From Iris pallida (Eukaryota > Streptophyta > Magnoliopsida > Asparagales > Iridaceae), in contig JANAVB010005598.1 in assembly GCA_029216955.1 (NCBI GenBank), forward strand, positions 1,104,327 through 1,168,326: a stretch of 64,000 nt of DNA. The letters run 5' to 3'. This document shows positions 10,907 to 21,707 of this stretch, piece after piece (the stretch's first letter is position 1; each line of letters opens with the position of its first letter). The notes under the pieces were generated by a model that was not told the origin of the DNA, did not search any database, and was given only the letters and a program-made list of their open reading frames with translations. The translations under genes and the position numbers were made by a program.

Positions 10907-13567
10907 TGTAACACCTACTTTTCTAAAATGAGGGTAATTTTGAACTTTTGCAAAATTTATTATTTAATAATAGGATTTATGATTTATGAAATTTTTTAAT
11001 TAATTTAATACTATTTAAAATTGGTGAATTATAATTTTGATGTGTTAGCTAGTGAACCCTAGAACTGTTGAGCCTAGAGACTAACCATGACCATGTGGAC
11101 CTAACCATGTGATTAGAATGACTATTTACAACTTTTTTAGGCTAAGGGTATTTTGGTCATTTTGTGACTTTCGAATTATTTAGGATTTTGATTAATTGGT
11201 AAATTTTAGATTATTTTAATAATATTTAAATTGATGTATTATAATTTTGGTTATTTTTCATATTTTAATATTTTAGGAAAATTTTATATTTTTAATCTTA
11301 TTTTTATTGGATTGGTTTAGTCAGGTTTGAGTTTCGTCTCGTTCCGACTTGTATTGTGATCCGGGTAGCTTAAACTCTAGATGGGACCCAATATTAAGTT
11401 AAGCATGGCTCACAAGATCCAACATTTAAGTTAGTTAATTAAAATAATTTTTATCATGTTAGAATGGTTAAGTTAGAGACTCAAAACTAGATCATTTTGA
11501 CCCAAAACTTGAACCTAGTCTAGACTTAACCATATGAGACTAGAGAGGAGAAATTAGGATATTTTTCATTAGCCCTAATGGACACTTTATGGCAGCCACC
11601 TTTAGGGGAGAATGATTCATTTCATTCATTACAATCTTGCCTCTTTTATTTTCCTTTTGTTCTTCCCCAATTTTAGAGAGCCTTCCCATTGATTTGATCT
11701 CCAAATCAAATCATTCCTTCACCAAACCTTCCCTCAATCATTTCCATTCTCCAAAGGAAGGGTGCTACCAAGGATTGGAAGATGAGTGCAAGGAGGAGTG
11801 TCCACTTTGAGGGATCTTCGTATCGGAGCCGTGTCCTAAAAGATTTCATTGGGATTCCACTCCCAATAGGTAAAATCCATCCTCTAAATCGATTTCCTTT
11901 GCATATAAATTAGTTTTGAATCCGTAGGATCCATCCTCATGGATGTGTCCCATTTCAAATTTGAGGCCATTTGGAGTTCTCTTGAGAATTTTAGATATGT
12001 GTCTTGTGTCCTACTTGATAGATCCCAAATTAGGACACCCCATGTGTATGTATGTATGATAATAGTTTAAATAGATATTTAAATTCAGTTTTATAATGGT
12101 TAGAGAGTGGATTGATCTTAGTTAGGATGGTATGAGTTTCATTTGGATACCTATGTTTGTATCCAAGTATCTTGGCCTATATGTGTTCTTTTGTCAAATC
12201 CGTCATAATATTCATCCATATTTTTATTAACCAAAGCAACTTAGAAATGTCATAACTTTTAGCTTAGAACTCCGATTTATCTTTCGTTTTTTTTAAAAGA
12301 ACCATATCGAAGTTAGCTTTTCAAATATATATTTTAATAAGCCAAATTCTTTAAGTAACTTTCTGTAGAATTATTTGAGTGTCAGTTGTACGAAAGACGA
12401 ACGTATTTCGGTATTTTCGCGATTTCGGGAGCTTTCGGACACGAAAATGCGATCCATTTGAAGTTTCGGAAAGCTAAAACGAAGGGATACAATATACTTT
12501 AATCCTAGAATTTAGTAGAAGCCCAATTGGTACAGTATTGGTTTTAAGTAGAAGAGTGACTATACGATATATGCATTTTGTGTAACTTATGAGCCTATAT
12601 AGTATGGGTATTAAATGAATATAGAGTATGTAATACATGATATGTTAGATGAATGAAATAATATATATATGATATATATTTTCTTTACATTAATGTATAT
12701 ATATGGTTGAATGCAAGCATGTAGGAATGAAATTAATGTAATGTATGTAAGCAATGCATAAATACATGAATGAAAGAATGATATACAATGTATGCATGAA
12801 AGTATATAATGAATGCTAGATATAAATACAAAGTATATATGTAATGATAGATATGAATGCATAATGTATAAATATTAAATGCAATATCAGATTTTATATG
12901 TAGACATAGAACCAATGCATAGCTGATATTTAGATTGAATGTTAGTTCATTTTAGGTTGTTCGAACACTGAACTGTCCATGTAAGCATATATACCTTCCT
13001 TTTCCTATTGCTAAGCCAATTTCAGTTTTCAATATAGTGGAATGTCTATTAATGTAATGTTAACCTTCAATCCCTTAATTCGAAATATTAGTTAATTTCA
13101 GTATTAGACAATGCATGAGCTATATACATATGGGATGTTGGCTTAATGGCATATTTCAGATAACATGGTTCATTTTATGTGGTTAGTTACACCAGTTTAT
13201 GGGATAGCTTACTTTAGTTTATATGCAAATGTGGAACTAAACTGAGAATGAACTTCACCCTCTGCACAAGGACACCCCACTCTATGTCAACTACCATGCC
13301 ATGTAACCCTTCTCTAAATGATTGCTATAATGTATATAGATTTATGTAGAGTATAGATGCATGTTACTTATAACTTAAATAGTCTCTACTCTAATGTATA
13401 TAGATGTATACTTGTAGCCATGCATGTTAAGTAGAATACATGTGTAATGTAGATGGGTTAGCTTTGTACCATGTGTAGTGTAAACTCATAACTAGTGTTG
13501 ATTTCTCTTTTCATGTACACCTCCATGTTCACACACACACACATAGCTTTACATGTTAGTTCTTTTC

Positions 13568-13636
<69 letters not shown>

Positions 13637-15011
13637 TGAATATGCATGAATGTGATGTATCTTGATATGTGACTTGTGTTGGCTTGTATAGCCTTGGATT
13701 TGTATGGTGTGTACTAGCTAGGGTAGACTGGTTAGGCCTAGTGAGACTTCATTGAGTCTAGGTTGACCCAGTTGACCTAGCTTTGACTAGATAGTTGACT
13801 AGAGTTGACCAAGTGTTGACTTTAGCCTAGTTTGACCTAGACAGCATGTAGATGCATTGTAGCAGTCTATTTCCTTATTTTAGACATGTTGTAACTTGTA
13901 TTGCTCTGATTAGGAGACAGACACCTCTCCTCAGACAGTACACCCTCTTCGGACATTCGGTTATCAGGCGAGTATATTCTCTGACTATTTCATACTTGCC
14001 AGGATTTATATTCTTGCTCTAGATTACTTTACTTGATGCTGACACGTTGGTAGCACGGATTGGTACTATATGGATCTTTTTATGAGATGTTATTCCCCTT
14101 GGGAGCATCGGATACTGCATGTTTTGTGCGTTTCACGAATCATTACGTATCTCTATGCTTCCATTGATTCACGAATCGCTTGTGACACATGTACTCTCAT
14201 GTTCACAGAGTCATCATGAATCACCTTCACGTATCACTCATTTTATGAGCCATGTGAAGTTTCACGAATCTTTACATAACTTGAACAGATCCTTGTGTAT
14301 TGATTGGGGATGGGGGAGTAGAAATAGGCATGTGAATATTATCCAAGTAGCTATAGTCATGAATCACTCTTAGTTGTAGTCATGAATCTCCTATGCCATT
14401 CACATGTTTATATTTTACTCTGACTCACTAGTCACTGCTAGTTCTCTATTTATAGTAGATATTTCCTTACAGTTATCTCCTTTACTTCATATATTCTCTT
14501 TCAGCGTTTCATGTATCTTACTCTATTGCATGCTTTATTTTTTCTAACTTGATATGAACTGCGTGAGATATATTGTGCTCGCTCCTGTCCTGACTGGACC
14601 TGTTGATAAATTTTACAGATAGCTTGGAGGTTGCCTGCTAGCCTAGAGGAGACATAGTAGAGGTTGTATAGATAGTTATTTTAGTTGTCTTGAGTTGTAT
14701 TTACTTTATGGATTACTGTATTTGAGATTTGAGATATTTTTTGGGTTTGTGTATCTTAGACACTTAGACTTCTATCTGCGGTATCTCTTTGTGGATTTCA
14801 TATTTTATCTATCTTTTATTATGCTCTACCTTAGATGTGATTGAGACTGTATTTGCTATGTCACCTCCATTCAGAGTGTATATACTGTACATGTACCTTT
14901 ATATTATTAGATGTTTGACCTTGGACAACGTTCTACCGCCTACACTGTGGCGTAGGCTGGACGTACCCACTTCTCGTGCCCTTACTCTAGGGTGCGGGTC
15001 GTGACAGGTAG
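10902..15011 (+). mobile_element. Solo LTR D with target-site duplication GGTAG
   Basis: A 4100-bp LTR (10907-15006) starts TGTAACACCT and ends GGTGCGGGTCGTGACA. It is flanked by identical GGTAG at 10902-10906 and 15007-15011. No internal region, primer site or polypurine tract is associated, so this is a solo LTR left by LTR-LTR recombination (established mechanism). It is a relative of LTR A: both share GTTTCGTCTCGTT, GCACGGATTGGTA-type and GAGATGTTATTCC words and the same terminal sequence. ORFs inside it (12611-12915, 14119-14373) show no known motif. Confidence 0.9.
13573..13631. repeat. (TA)n microsatellite in solo LTR D
   Basis: About 29 TA units between a CT-rich stretch and AAATGTTGAA. 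It lies just upstream of the TTGAC-rich block at 13744-13830, the same order as in LTR A. Confidence 0.95.
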
Positions 15012-15395
15012 GGACCATGAGGAGAAATTAGGGTTAAGCCTCCTAACGGATCTGGATATCCCGTGTTCAGCCCGAACACACAATCCAGGCCCATTAACAA
15101 TAGCTCGGTCCACTAATGAGCTATTGTTGCACTACCTCCCTAATCCCAAATTATGTTTGTGGGATCCTTTTATTATATGCTCGTTTGGCTCCCCATGTTA
15201 AGATATCGTATGTCAGTCGATCAAATTAAGTTACTGACAACTATATTGATTCGACATATTTTATCCTTAAGTAGTACCGCTCAACTTTATTTGTCATGTC
15301 GGATATAATCCACCTACAGGGTTTACATGACAATCCGTATGAGCTCCTTAAGGGGACATCATCAACCCGATGTATTGGGACATGGAGTCCATTTA
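15012..15395 (-). mobile_element. Copia-like LTR fragment, 5' part (minus strand)
   Basis: This continues the copia-like LTR interrupted by solo LTR D. On the minus strand it starts TGGACTCCATGTCCCAATAC or, a few bases in, TGTCCCAATAC. It runs through CTCATTAGTGGACCGAGCT to the GGTAG duplication. It directly abuts the LTR of element X at 15396. No matching duplication could be found around 10550 and 15395, so the outer boundaries are uncertain. Confidence 0.4.
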
Positions 15396-18298
15396 TGTCA
15401 CTCCCCGTTCCCAGAATATATATTTTATACGTGTACTGCTTGAATGTATTTATTTAATATTTATCATGCATTTGTTCTGTATTTAAATTCTTCAATTTCG
15501 TACTTATTAATTTTCCTGTATTTTATTTTCTGCTTTTACTTTAGCCCTTGGCTTAGTCTGTTCATTAAACCAATTTGGTTTAGCTTGGTTCATCATGAAT
15601 AGGAGTGGATGGCCTAGATCTTGTAGGAAGGAATGGGTGGTGGAGATTGACTTGGCTTGATATTTATGCCCCTTTTTACTTTTCTCTCTCTTCATTACTC
15701 ACATTTACTTCTTCTTCTTCATCCTCCATTACTCTCCCACCCACCCATTTGGAGAGGCAAGTACATCTTGTACACCATGAGGGATTTCATACAACCTCAT
15801 TTTTTTAAATCTATGTTGTTTATTTTTTCTTCCTCTACAAGTTTAGGTCTTGAAGTTCTTGATTTCCATGGATGGTTGGGTGTAGATCTAAGTTTTAAGT
15901 TTTGGTTTTTATATAGATTTTGTGGTTTTGATCTATCAAACTTTGTTATTTTCGAAAATAAGTGGTTCCACGTTGTAGATAATTCAATTCTACCAAAGTT
16001 TGGCTTTTAAAAAGTTAGATTTCGACTTATTTTGAGGAAGTTATGGCCAAAAGCATTCTTTGGTCATTTCTATGTTCATCTGTCTGCATGTCGCAGTAGG
16101 CCGCATATGGTGTCACGAATGAGCCGCATAAGTCGCATGTCGCAGTAGGCCGCATATGGTGTCGTGAATGAGCCACATAAGGCACATGTCGCAGTAGGCC
16201 GCATATGGTGTCGCGAATGAGCCGCATAAGGCACATGTCGCAGTTGGCCGCATATGGTGTCGCGATTGGGCCGCATGAGCCGCATGTCGCAGTTGAGGCG
16301 CATAGGTGTCACGAATGAGCCGCATAAGCTGCATGTCGCAGTAGGCCGCATATGGTGTCACGATTGGGCCGCATGAGCCGTATGTCGCAGTTGAGCCGCA
16401 TAGATGTCGCAGTTGGGCCGCATAAGCTGTATGTCGCAGCAGGCCGCATATGGTGTCGCAGTTGGGCCGCATGAGCCACATGTCGTAGTTGAGCCGCATA
16501 GATGTCGCGGTTGGGCCGTATGAGTCGCATGCCACAGTTGAGCCGCATATGGTGTCGCGGTTGGGCCGCATAGGCCGCATGTCACAGTTGAGCCGTATAT
16601 GGTGTCGCAAAATAGGCCGCATAATGCCTATTTTGGCTGTTTCGGACTGTTATATGTCCTAATTGACTGAATTGTGGCTAGAATTTCTTCCAACTCCTAA
16701 CATAAAATTTGTAGATCTTTTCCTTGGCTTCAAGAATATGTTACCAACTATTTTATGCAAGTTATAGACTCGATCATGCTTAATACTAGTTTGACTTTCA
16801 TGCCTTTGCACGAATTGACATTGATTGTTACCTTCACTAAATGATTGACCATGCGTTCCTAGTTGGAACTAAGAGACTGGCTAGTCGTCTTATTGAAATT
16901 GAATGAGACACGTTCATAGGAACTATGAACTATTGCAATCGACTGGCTGATCCCGAATAGTGGCTTATAGACACATACAGGCTTCAATTTATTTATTTTT
17001 ACAAAGCAGCATGTGTACTTTATGGTCAAGACATGATTATTCTGTGGTTAGTTTTGATTGTTGTATTACGATATGTAAGACCTACAACCTAACCGCACGG
17101 GTAATCGTTGTAGAGTTGGGCATATCATACTTTGTACGAAAGTACTTATTTTTGAATAATCATGACCCACGGCATAAAATTTCACTTAACATAGAGGCTA
17201 CTAAGTTAAATAAAATGATGATTGCATGGAGAGGATAGATTCTCAAGTTCTTACATGGCAACCCTCTTTGGGACTATTAGTGTCCGACAGGCCGGCTGGT
17301 CCCCACAGATACTGCAAATCTGCCACACAGGCAGGGAGCGGTATCTGCTTTTATTATTTATTGTATATTAATGACGGGCGTCCCGCTGGGACTCATCTAA
17401 TTTATGATTGGCGCAATTGATCGACTGGGTAAACTAGCCTTGCTTGCACATAATAAGAACTGAGGAATCCTTCTTGTATAATTCCAGGATAACTTGGAAC
17501 TCACAGTAGCAAGTCGTAGTAGTTGCATGGTCGTTTAAGTTGACTTGTTTGTGTATTATACTTACTCTGTTCACTAACTGAGATGAGCAGAACGTTAGGA
17601 CATGACGCGTCAACTTCTGTCCTTATTTGGTTGGAAAGTTGGCTTGCAGTGTCGAGAGGTTGTGCGAACCCCAGTAGCAAGCAGAGATCTATTATTCTTA
17701 ATTCTTACCACTGGTTCTAATTCCTCATGTCGTACTTCCTTGCGGTACTTGCTAATAGAGGTCTAACCTCTCTGGTTTTGTATGGCCAGATTTAGAGCCA
17801 GTTCCCGAGGACTCAGCTTACTTTCACCTCCAAGATGGTCAATACTAGATGAATGATCGTTGAAGGACACGAGTGGGTCCCTTGCTTCCCTGCTCGTCTT
17901 TACTATTTACTTTTGGCCGTTTGGCACCGACATGTTAGTCGGATTGTCTAGTACTTACTTTTACATAATTATAATTAAGTCAGACTGCAGCTGATAACAA
18001 TTGTGTATACCTTGCTATATCATCTGGCTAAGTTTTGTACAGCCAGATCTCAAGAACATTTTGACTAAGCATTTGGGACGCCTTACTTCTTTATCTTACA
18101 TGTTCTCTATTTTACTGGTTCTTCTTGGAATGATTGAGACAATAGATATTGAGTAACCCTGGTAAGACTTTTATGAAGTATACACCCCCTCGTCTTTTAG
18201 ACAACATTGATCGTACTATACGGTATTCATCTACCCGTAATACGTAGCTGGCTAAGTCATTCCTCCGCTCTCCGGTATTCTGGTTCTGGGGCGTGACA
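15396..18298 (+). repeat. 5' LTR of element X
   Basis: It starts TGTCACTCCCCGTTCCCAGA and ends TGGTTCTGGGGCGTGACA (2903 bp). The second half is closely similar to the Y LTRs (AACCGCACGGGTATCGTTG, TTAAGTCAGACTGCAGCTGA and similar), while the middle holds a different minisatellite (16090-16620). ORFs at 15605-16010 and 16960-17420 show no known domain. Confidence 0.9.
16090..16620. repeat. 49-bp minisatellite in X 5' LTR
   Basis: About eleven tandem units of 49 bp with the core GTCGCAGTAGGCCGCATATG, then GTGTCGCGAATGAGCCGCATAAG. Unit starts can be read at 16094, 16143, 16192 and 16241. It is CpG-rich in an AT-rich setting. Because 49 is not a multiple of three, open reading frames on the minus strand cycle through all frames; they are not genes. 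Confidence 0.93.
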
Positions 18299-18495
18299 AG
18301 GTTTTAATGGTGGCCCATGCAGGTCTGATTTCAGACTTGTGGGGTATTTTAATTTATAGGATGTCTCAATCACACATGTTCTCCCTTGATCTTATGATTC
18401 GTTACTCTCGACTCTAGCTTGACATTCCGGTATCCTTTGACTTCATTGATCTTTCATGTCCGATCGTTTGATTGTTCTTTTGTCCCTTTTCTTAG
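18299..18495 (+). other. Element X leader with post-LTR motif
   Basis: AAGGTTTTAATGGTGGCCCATGCAGGTC follows the LTR end in two pieces: a short A/T-rich spacer, then TGGTGGCCCATGCAGGTC at about 18309-18326. By position this is the primer-binding site, but no tRNA match is recognised. The Gag frame is open from about 18419 without an ATG. A splice-acceptor-like CCCTTTTCTTAG lies at 18484-18495, just before the conserved GTSSASART start of Gag. Confidence 0.5.
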
Positions 18496-19930
18496 GGGCA
18501 CTTCATCCGCATCTGCCAGGACTGGACAACAACAACAAGGGCAACACGGACAACCTGACCATGTTGGTCAGCAACAAGGGCCAGTACTACCTCAAGAGAC
18601 TATCCAAGAAAAAGTGATAGTGGAACCAGCAGCTGGACCGCAGTATCCGGAGGTTCCAACACCACCAATAGTTCCACCCACCCCTGTGGAAGTGGACACA
18701 CCAACCCTTCTGGAGATCATGAGAGGAATGATGGCTACTCAGCAACATCAGATGTTAGCCCAGCAGCGCATGCACGCTCAGTTGCAAGAGCAGAATGTAC
18801 TACTCAACCAGGGATTGTAAACGGCTTTAGAAAGAGGGGCAAGGACAGATTCAGAAGCGTCAGCCAAGTTTTGTAAGTACAACCTCCGTCGTTTCGAGGG
18901 CACGGAGGATGCCATCTCAGCAGATGCATGGTTTAAGGATATTGAGGCTATTTTGACAGCAGCTAATGTGTCGGCGGAAGAACGTATAGATCTAGTAAAG
19001 TTGTTGCTTCAGGATATCGCACGTGATTGGTGAAAATCAGAAGAAGTAGGCATCGGACATCCTGTTGCTTGGGACGAATTTACAGTAAGATTCAAGATGA
19101 AGTACTATAGGGTTGTGGCGCAGTTTGAGCTACAACAGAAGTTTATCAACCTCAAGCAGGCCGGCAAAACGGTAGATTCTTATGCAGCGGAGTTCTGCAG
19201 ACTGAGTAGGTTCGCCCCGGAGATGGTAGCAACAGAGAGCCAAAGGTTTCAGCAAGGGTTTCATCTTGAACTCTTGCAATTAATAGAGGGGCACAATTAT
19301 CAGACTTTTGACGAAGTATTGACGGCAACCCGAAGGTATGAGATCACCATTCAGAGGATCACGACAAGGACTGGAGGTCAGAAGAGATCTCATAGTCAGA
19401 TTAAAGGAGGAGGGGGAGTAGCGCCCCGAACAACAGCACCGTCCCTTGGCATTCACATTCACGATGTGGCAATGCGGGGGCCAGCACCGCCAACAAGACA
19501 GCAGCAACAACAGCAATAGAGAAAGAATCAGCAACCCCCAGCGGGCTGCACTTATTATGTGAAGGTAGGGCAAACTAGAGATATGTGTCGGACATTGAAC
19601 GGGCAGTGTTTGATATGTGAAAATCCAGATCATCGGGTTACCACCTGTCCCATGAATTCGAAGTCAGGAGGACTAATACAACAATTCCTACTCTGCCAGC
19701 ACCAGGGGTAGGCCAGTATAGAGGACCAGTGGTAGCAGTAAGGCCATTGGCACAGCACCCGTTCATGTCGCAGGCTCAGATGTTTCGGTAGCAGGGACCA
19801 TCGATGCAACAACAACAGCATAGACCACTCCAACATCACCAAGGCAGGGGCCAGTAGCAGCACCAGGCTAGGCCGCAACATGGGAACCAACAAGGAGGTC
19901 GAGGGAAGGCATTCACTCTGTCCTTAGAAG
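18419..19930 (+). pseudogene. gag: Element X gag (broken)
   Basis: Capsid/nucleocapsid gene. The frame contains a Gln-rich N-terminal part (GQQQQGQHGQP), a Pro-rich linker, a possible coiled coil (MMATQQHQMLAQQRMHAQLQEQ) and the Gag core (RRFEGTEDAISADAWFKDIE, YAAEFCRLSRFAPEMV). The first CCHC knuckle is degraded (CTYYVKVGQTRDMC at about 19549), but the second, CLICENPDHRVTTC, is intact. Stops at 18818 (TAA), about 19031 (TGA in place of Trp) and 19517 (TAG) break it. No ATG starts this frame; the first residues shown may be leader. Confidence 0.82.
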
Positions 19931-19939
19931 AGGCATTAG

Positions 19940-20290
19940 CATCGGGAGATGTTGTGGCAGATAACATTCTCGTCGCCTCATATCCCGCAGTAGCATTGTT
20001 TGATTCAGGAGCATCACACTCATTTGTATCTACACAATTTAAGACACGGCTAGGAATGGAGTTCGAGGTATTGCCAGGGATGTTAAATATACTCACTGGT
20101 AATGGGCTCGTAGGGGTTAATAGAGTCATTCTAGCATGTAGCGTTGTAGTTTGCGGGCATTCCTTACCCGTCCGGTTGATAGAATTTTCTGTTGGAAATT
20201 TCGATGTTATCTTAGGCATGGACTGGCTGAAAGATAGTCATGCGACAATAGATTGTCGTATAAGGAGTGTATCTTTTGATATTCCAGGCA
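19940..20290 (+). pseudogene. pol: Element X protease (active-site motif intact)
   Basis: The retropepsin domain begins near [15 protein letters not shown]. It shows the catalytic [14 protein letters not shown] (D-S-G intact, about 19994-20033) and the [16 protein letters not shown] flap/C-terminal motif. It is in a different frame from gag (a shift around 19650-19900) and continues into RT without a stop. The enzyme itself could fold, but it is no longer fused to gag in frame. Confidence 0.82.
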
Positions 20291-21707
20291 TGAAGCGGTT
20301 CACCTTAGTCAGATCAGTGGCAACTCAACAAGAGCAGGGAGTAGTAACAGCAATGGAAGAAGTTCCAGTTCCGAAGGTAGTTGAAGAGTTTCTAGACGTA
20401 TTTCCTGAAGAACTTCTAGGTCTACCACCGGTTAGAGATATTGAGTTCAGTATAAAATTGGCACCTGGAACTAAACCGATATCAGATCGAGTTTACAGAA
20501 TGGCGGATTCAGAGCAGGTCAAGATACATCAGCACATAGTGGAACTGAAGGAGAAGATGTTCATTCAAGCTAGCATATCACCATGGGCAACACCAGTAGT
20601 ACTTGTAGAAAAGAAGGATGGGTCATCCAGATTGTACATCGATTATAGGAAGCTTAACGCGACAACCATAAAGAATAAGTATCCGTTACCTAGGATCGAC
20701 GACTTGTTTGATCAGTTGAGCAGAGCCAGAGTTTTCTCCAAGATAGATCTTCGTTCAGGGTATCATCAAGTTAGAGTTTGAGAAGAGGATATTCCCAAGA
20801 CAGCATTCATGTCGAAGTACGGGCGGGCATTATGAATTCCTAGTTATACCGTTTGGTTTGACCAATGCTCCAGTAATATTTATGGATTTAATGAACCGTA
20901 TCTTTATGCCATACTTAGACCAATTTGTCGTTGTATTCCTCGACGACATTCTTGTATACTCGGCTGGTGAAGAAGAGCATGAAGATCACCATAGGAAAGT
21001 GTTACAGGTTCTGAGAGAGAACCAGTTGTACGCCAAGCTCAGCAAGTGTGAGTTTTGGACGGATCGAATTTTATTCTTGGGACACATCATATTAGGGGCT
21101 GGAGTAGCAGTGGATCCCAAGAAGGTAGAAGCAGTAGAGAGTTGGCCAGTACCCAAGACCGTAGCTGATGTACGGAGTTTATTGGAATTGGCAGGATATT
21201 ACAGAAGGTTCGTGTCAGACTTTGCAAGGATTTCAGCAACTATGACCCACTTGACACGGAAGGACATGCCATTTGTCTGGTCGGCAGAGTGCCAGACATC
21301 ATTTGAGAATCTAAAGCAAAAGTTGATATCAGCGCCTATTCTTACATTGCCAGTTAGACCCGGAGGTTTTACCGTTTATTGTGACGCGTCAGGAAAGGGA
21401 CTTGGGTGTGTCCTCATGCAACATGGGAAGGTGATAGCATATGCATCTAGGCAACTTCGGGACCATGAGAAGAATTATCCAACTCATGACTTAGAGTTAG
21501 CGGCAGTAGTATTTGCTTTGAAGCTTTGGAGGCATTACTTGTACGGTGATCGAGTGGACATGTACACAGACCACAAAAGTCTGAAGTACATCTTTACTCA
21601 GAAGGAACTGAACATGAGGCAGAGAAGATGGTTAGAGTTGATCAAGGATTACGACGTGGAGCTTCAGTATCACCCAGGCAAGGCTAACGTGGTAGCAGAT
21701 GCTCTTA
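20291..21707 (+). pseudogene. pol: Element X RT and RNase H, cut by element Y
   Basis: RT starts after the [20 protein letters not shown] linker and shows [32 protein letters not shown] and [19 protein letters not shown] at 20779 and a 4-bp insertion near 20823 (GGGCGGGC where Y has GGAC) shift the frame. The next frame has [11 protein letters not shown], the catalytic FLDDILVYS (intact Asp pair, about 20938-20962), RNase [34 protein letters not shown] and [16 protein letters not shown]. The coding sequence is cut at 21707 by the LTR of Y; the last residues in that open frame are LTR-derived. Confidence 0.88.

Noticed and set aside
10550..15395. A 5-bp duplication around the copia-like LTR that surrounds solo LTR D.
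   Set aside because: The flanks (GATTG on the left, TGGAG or TTTAT on the right depending on the boundary) do not match, so an intact solo insertion cannot be claimed.
16027..16622. Several overlapping minus-strand ORFs encoding Cys/Arg-rich repeats (MRPTATC-like).
   Set aside because: They are the 49-bp minisatellite read in all three frames; a period not divisible by three with few stop triplets creates them.
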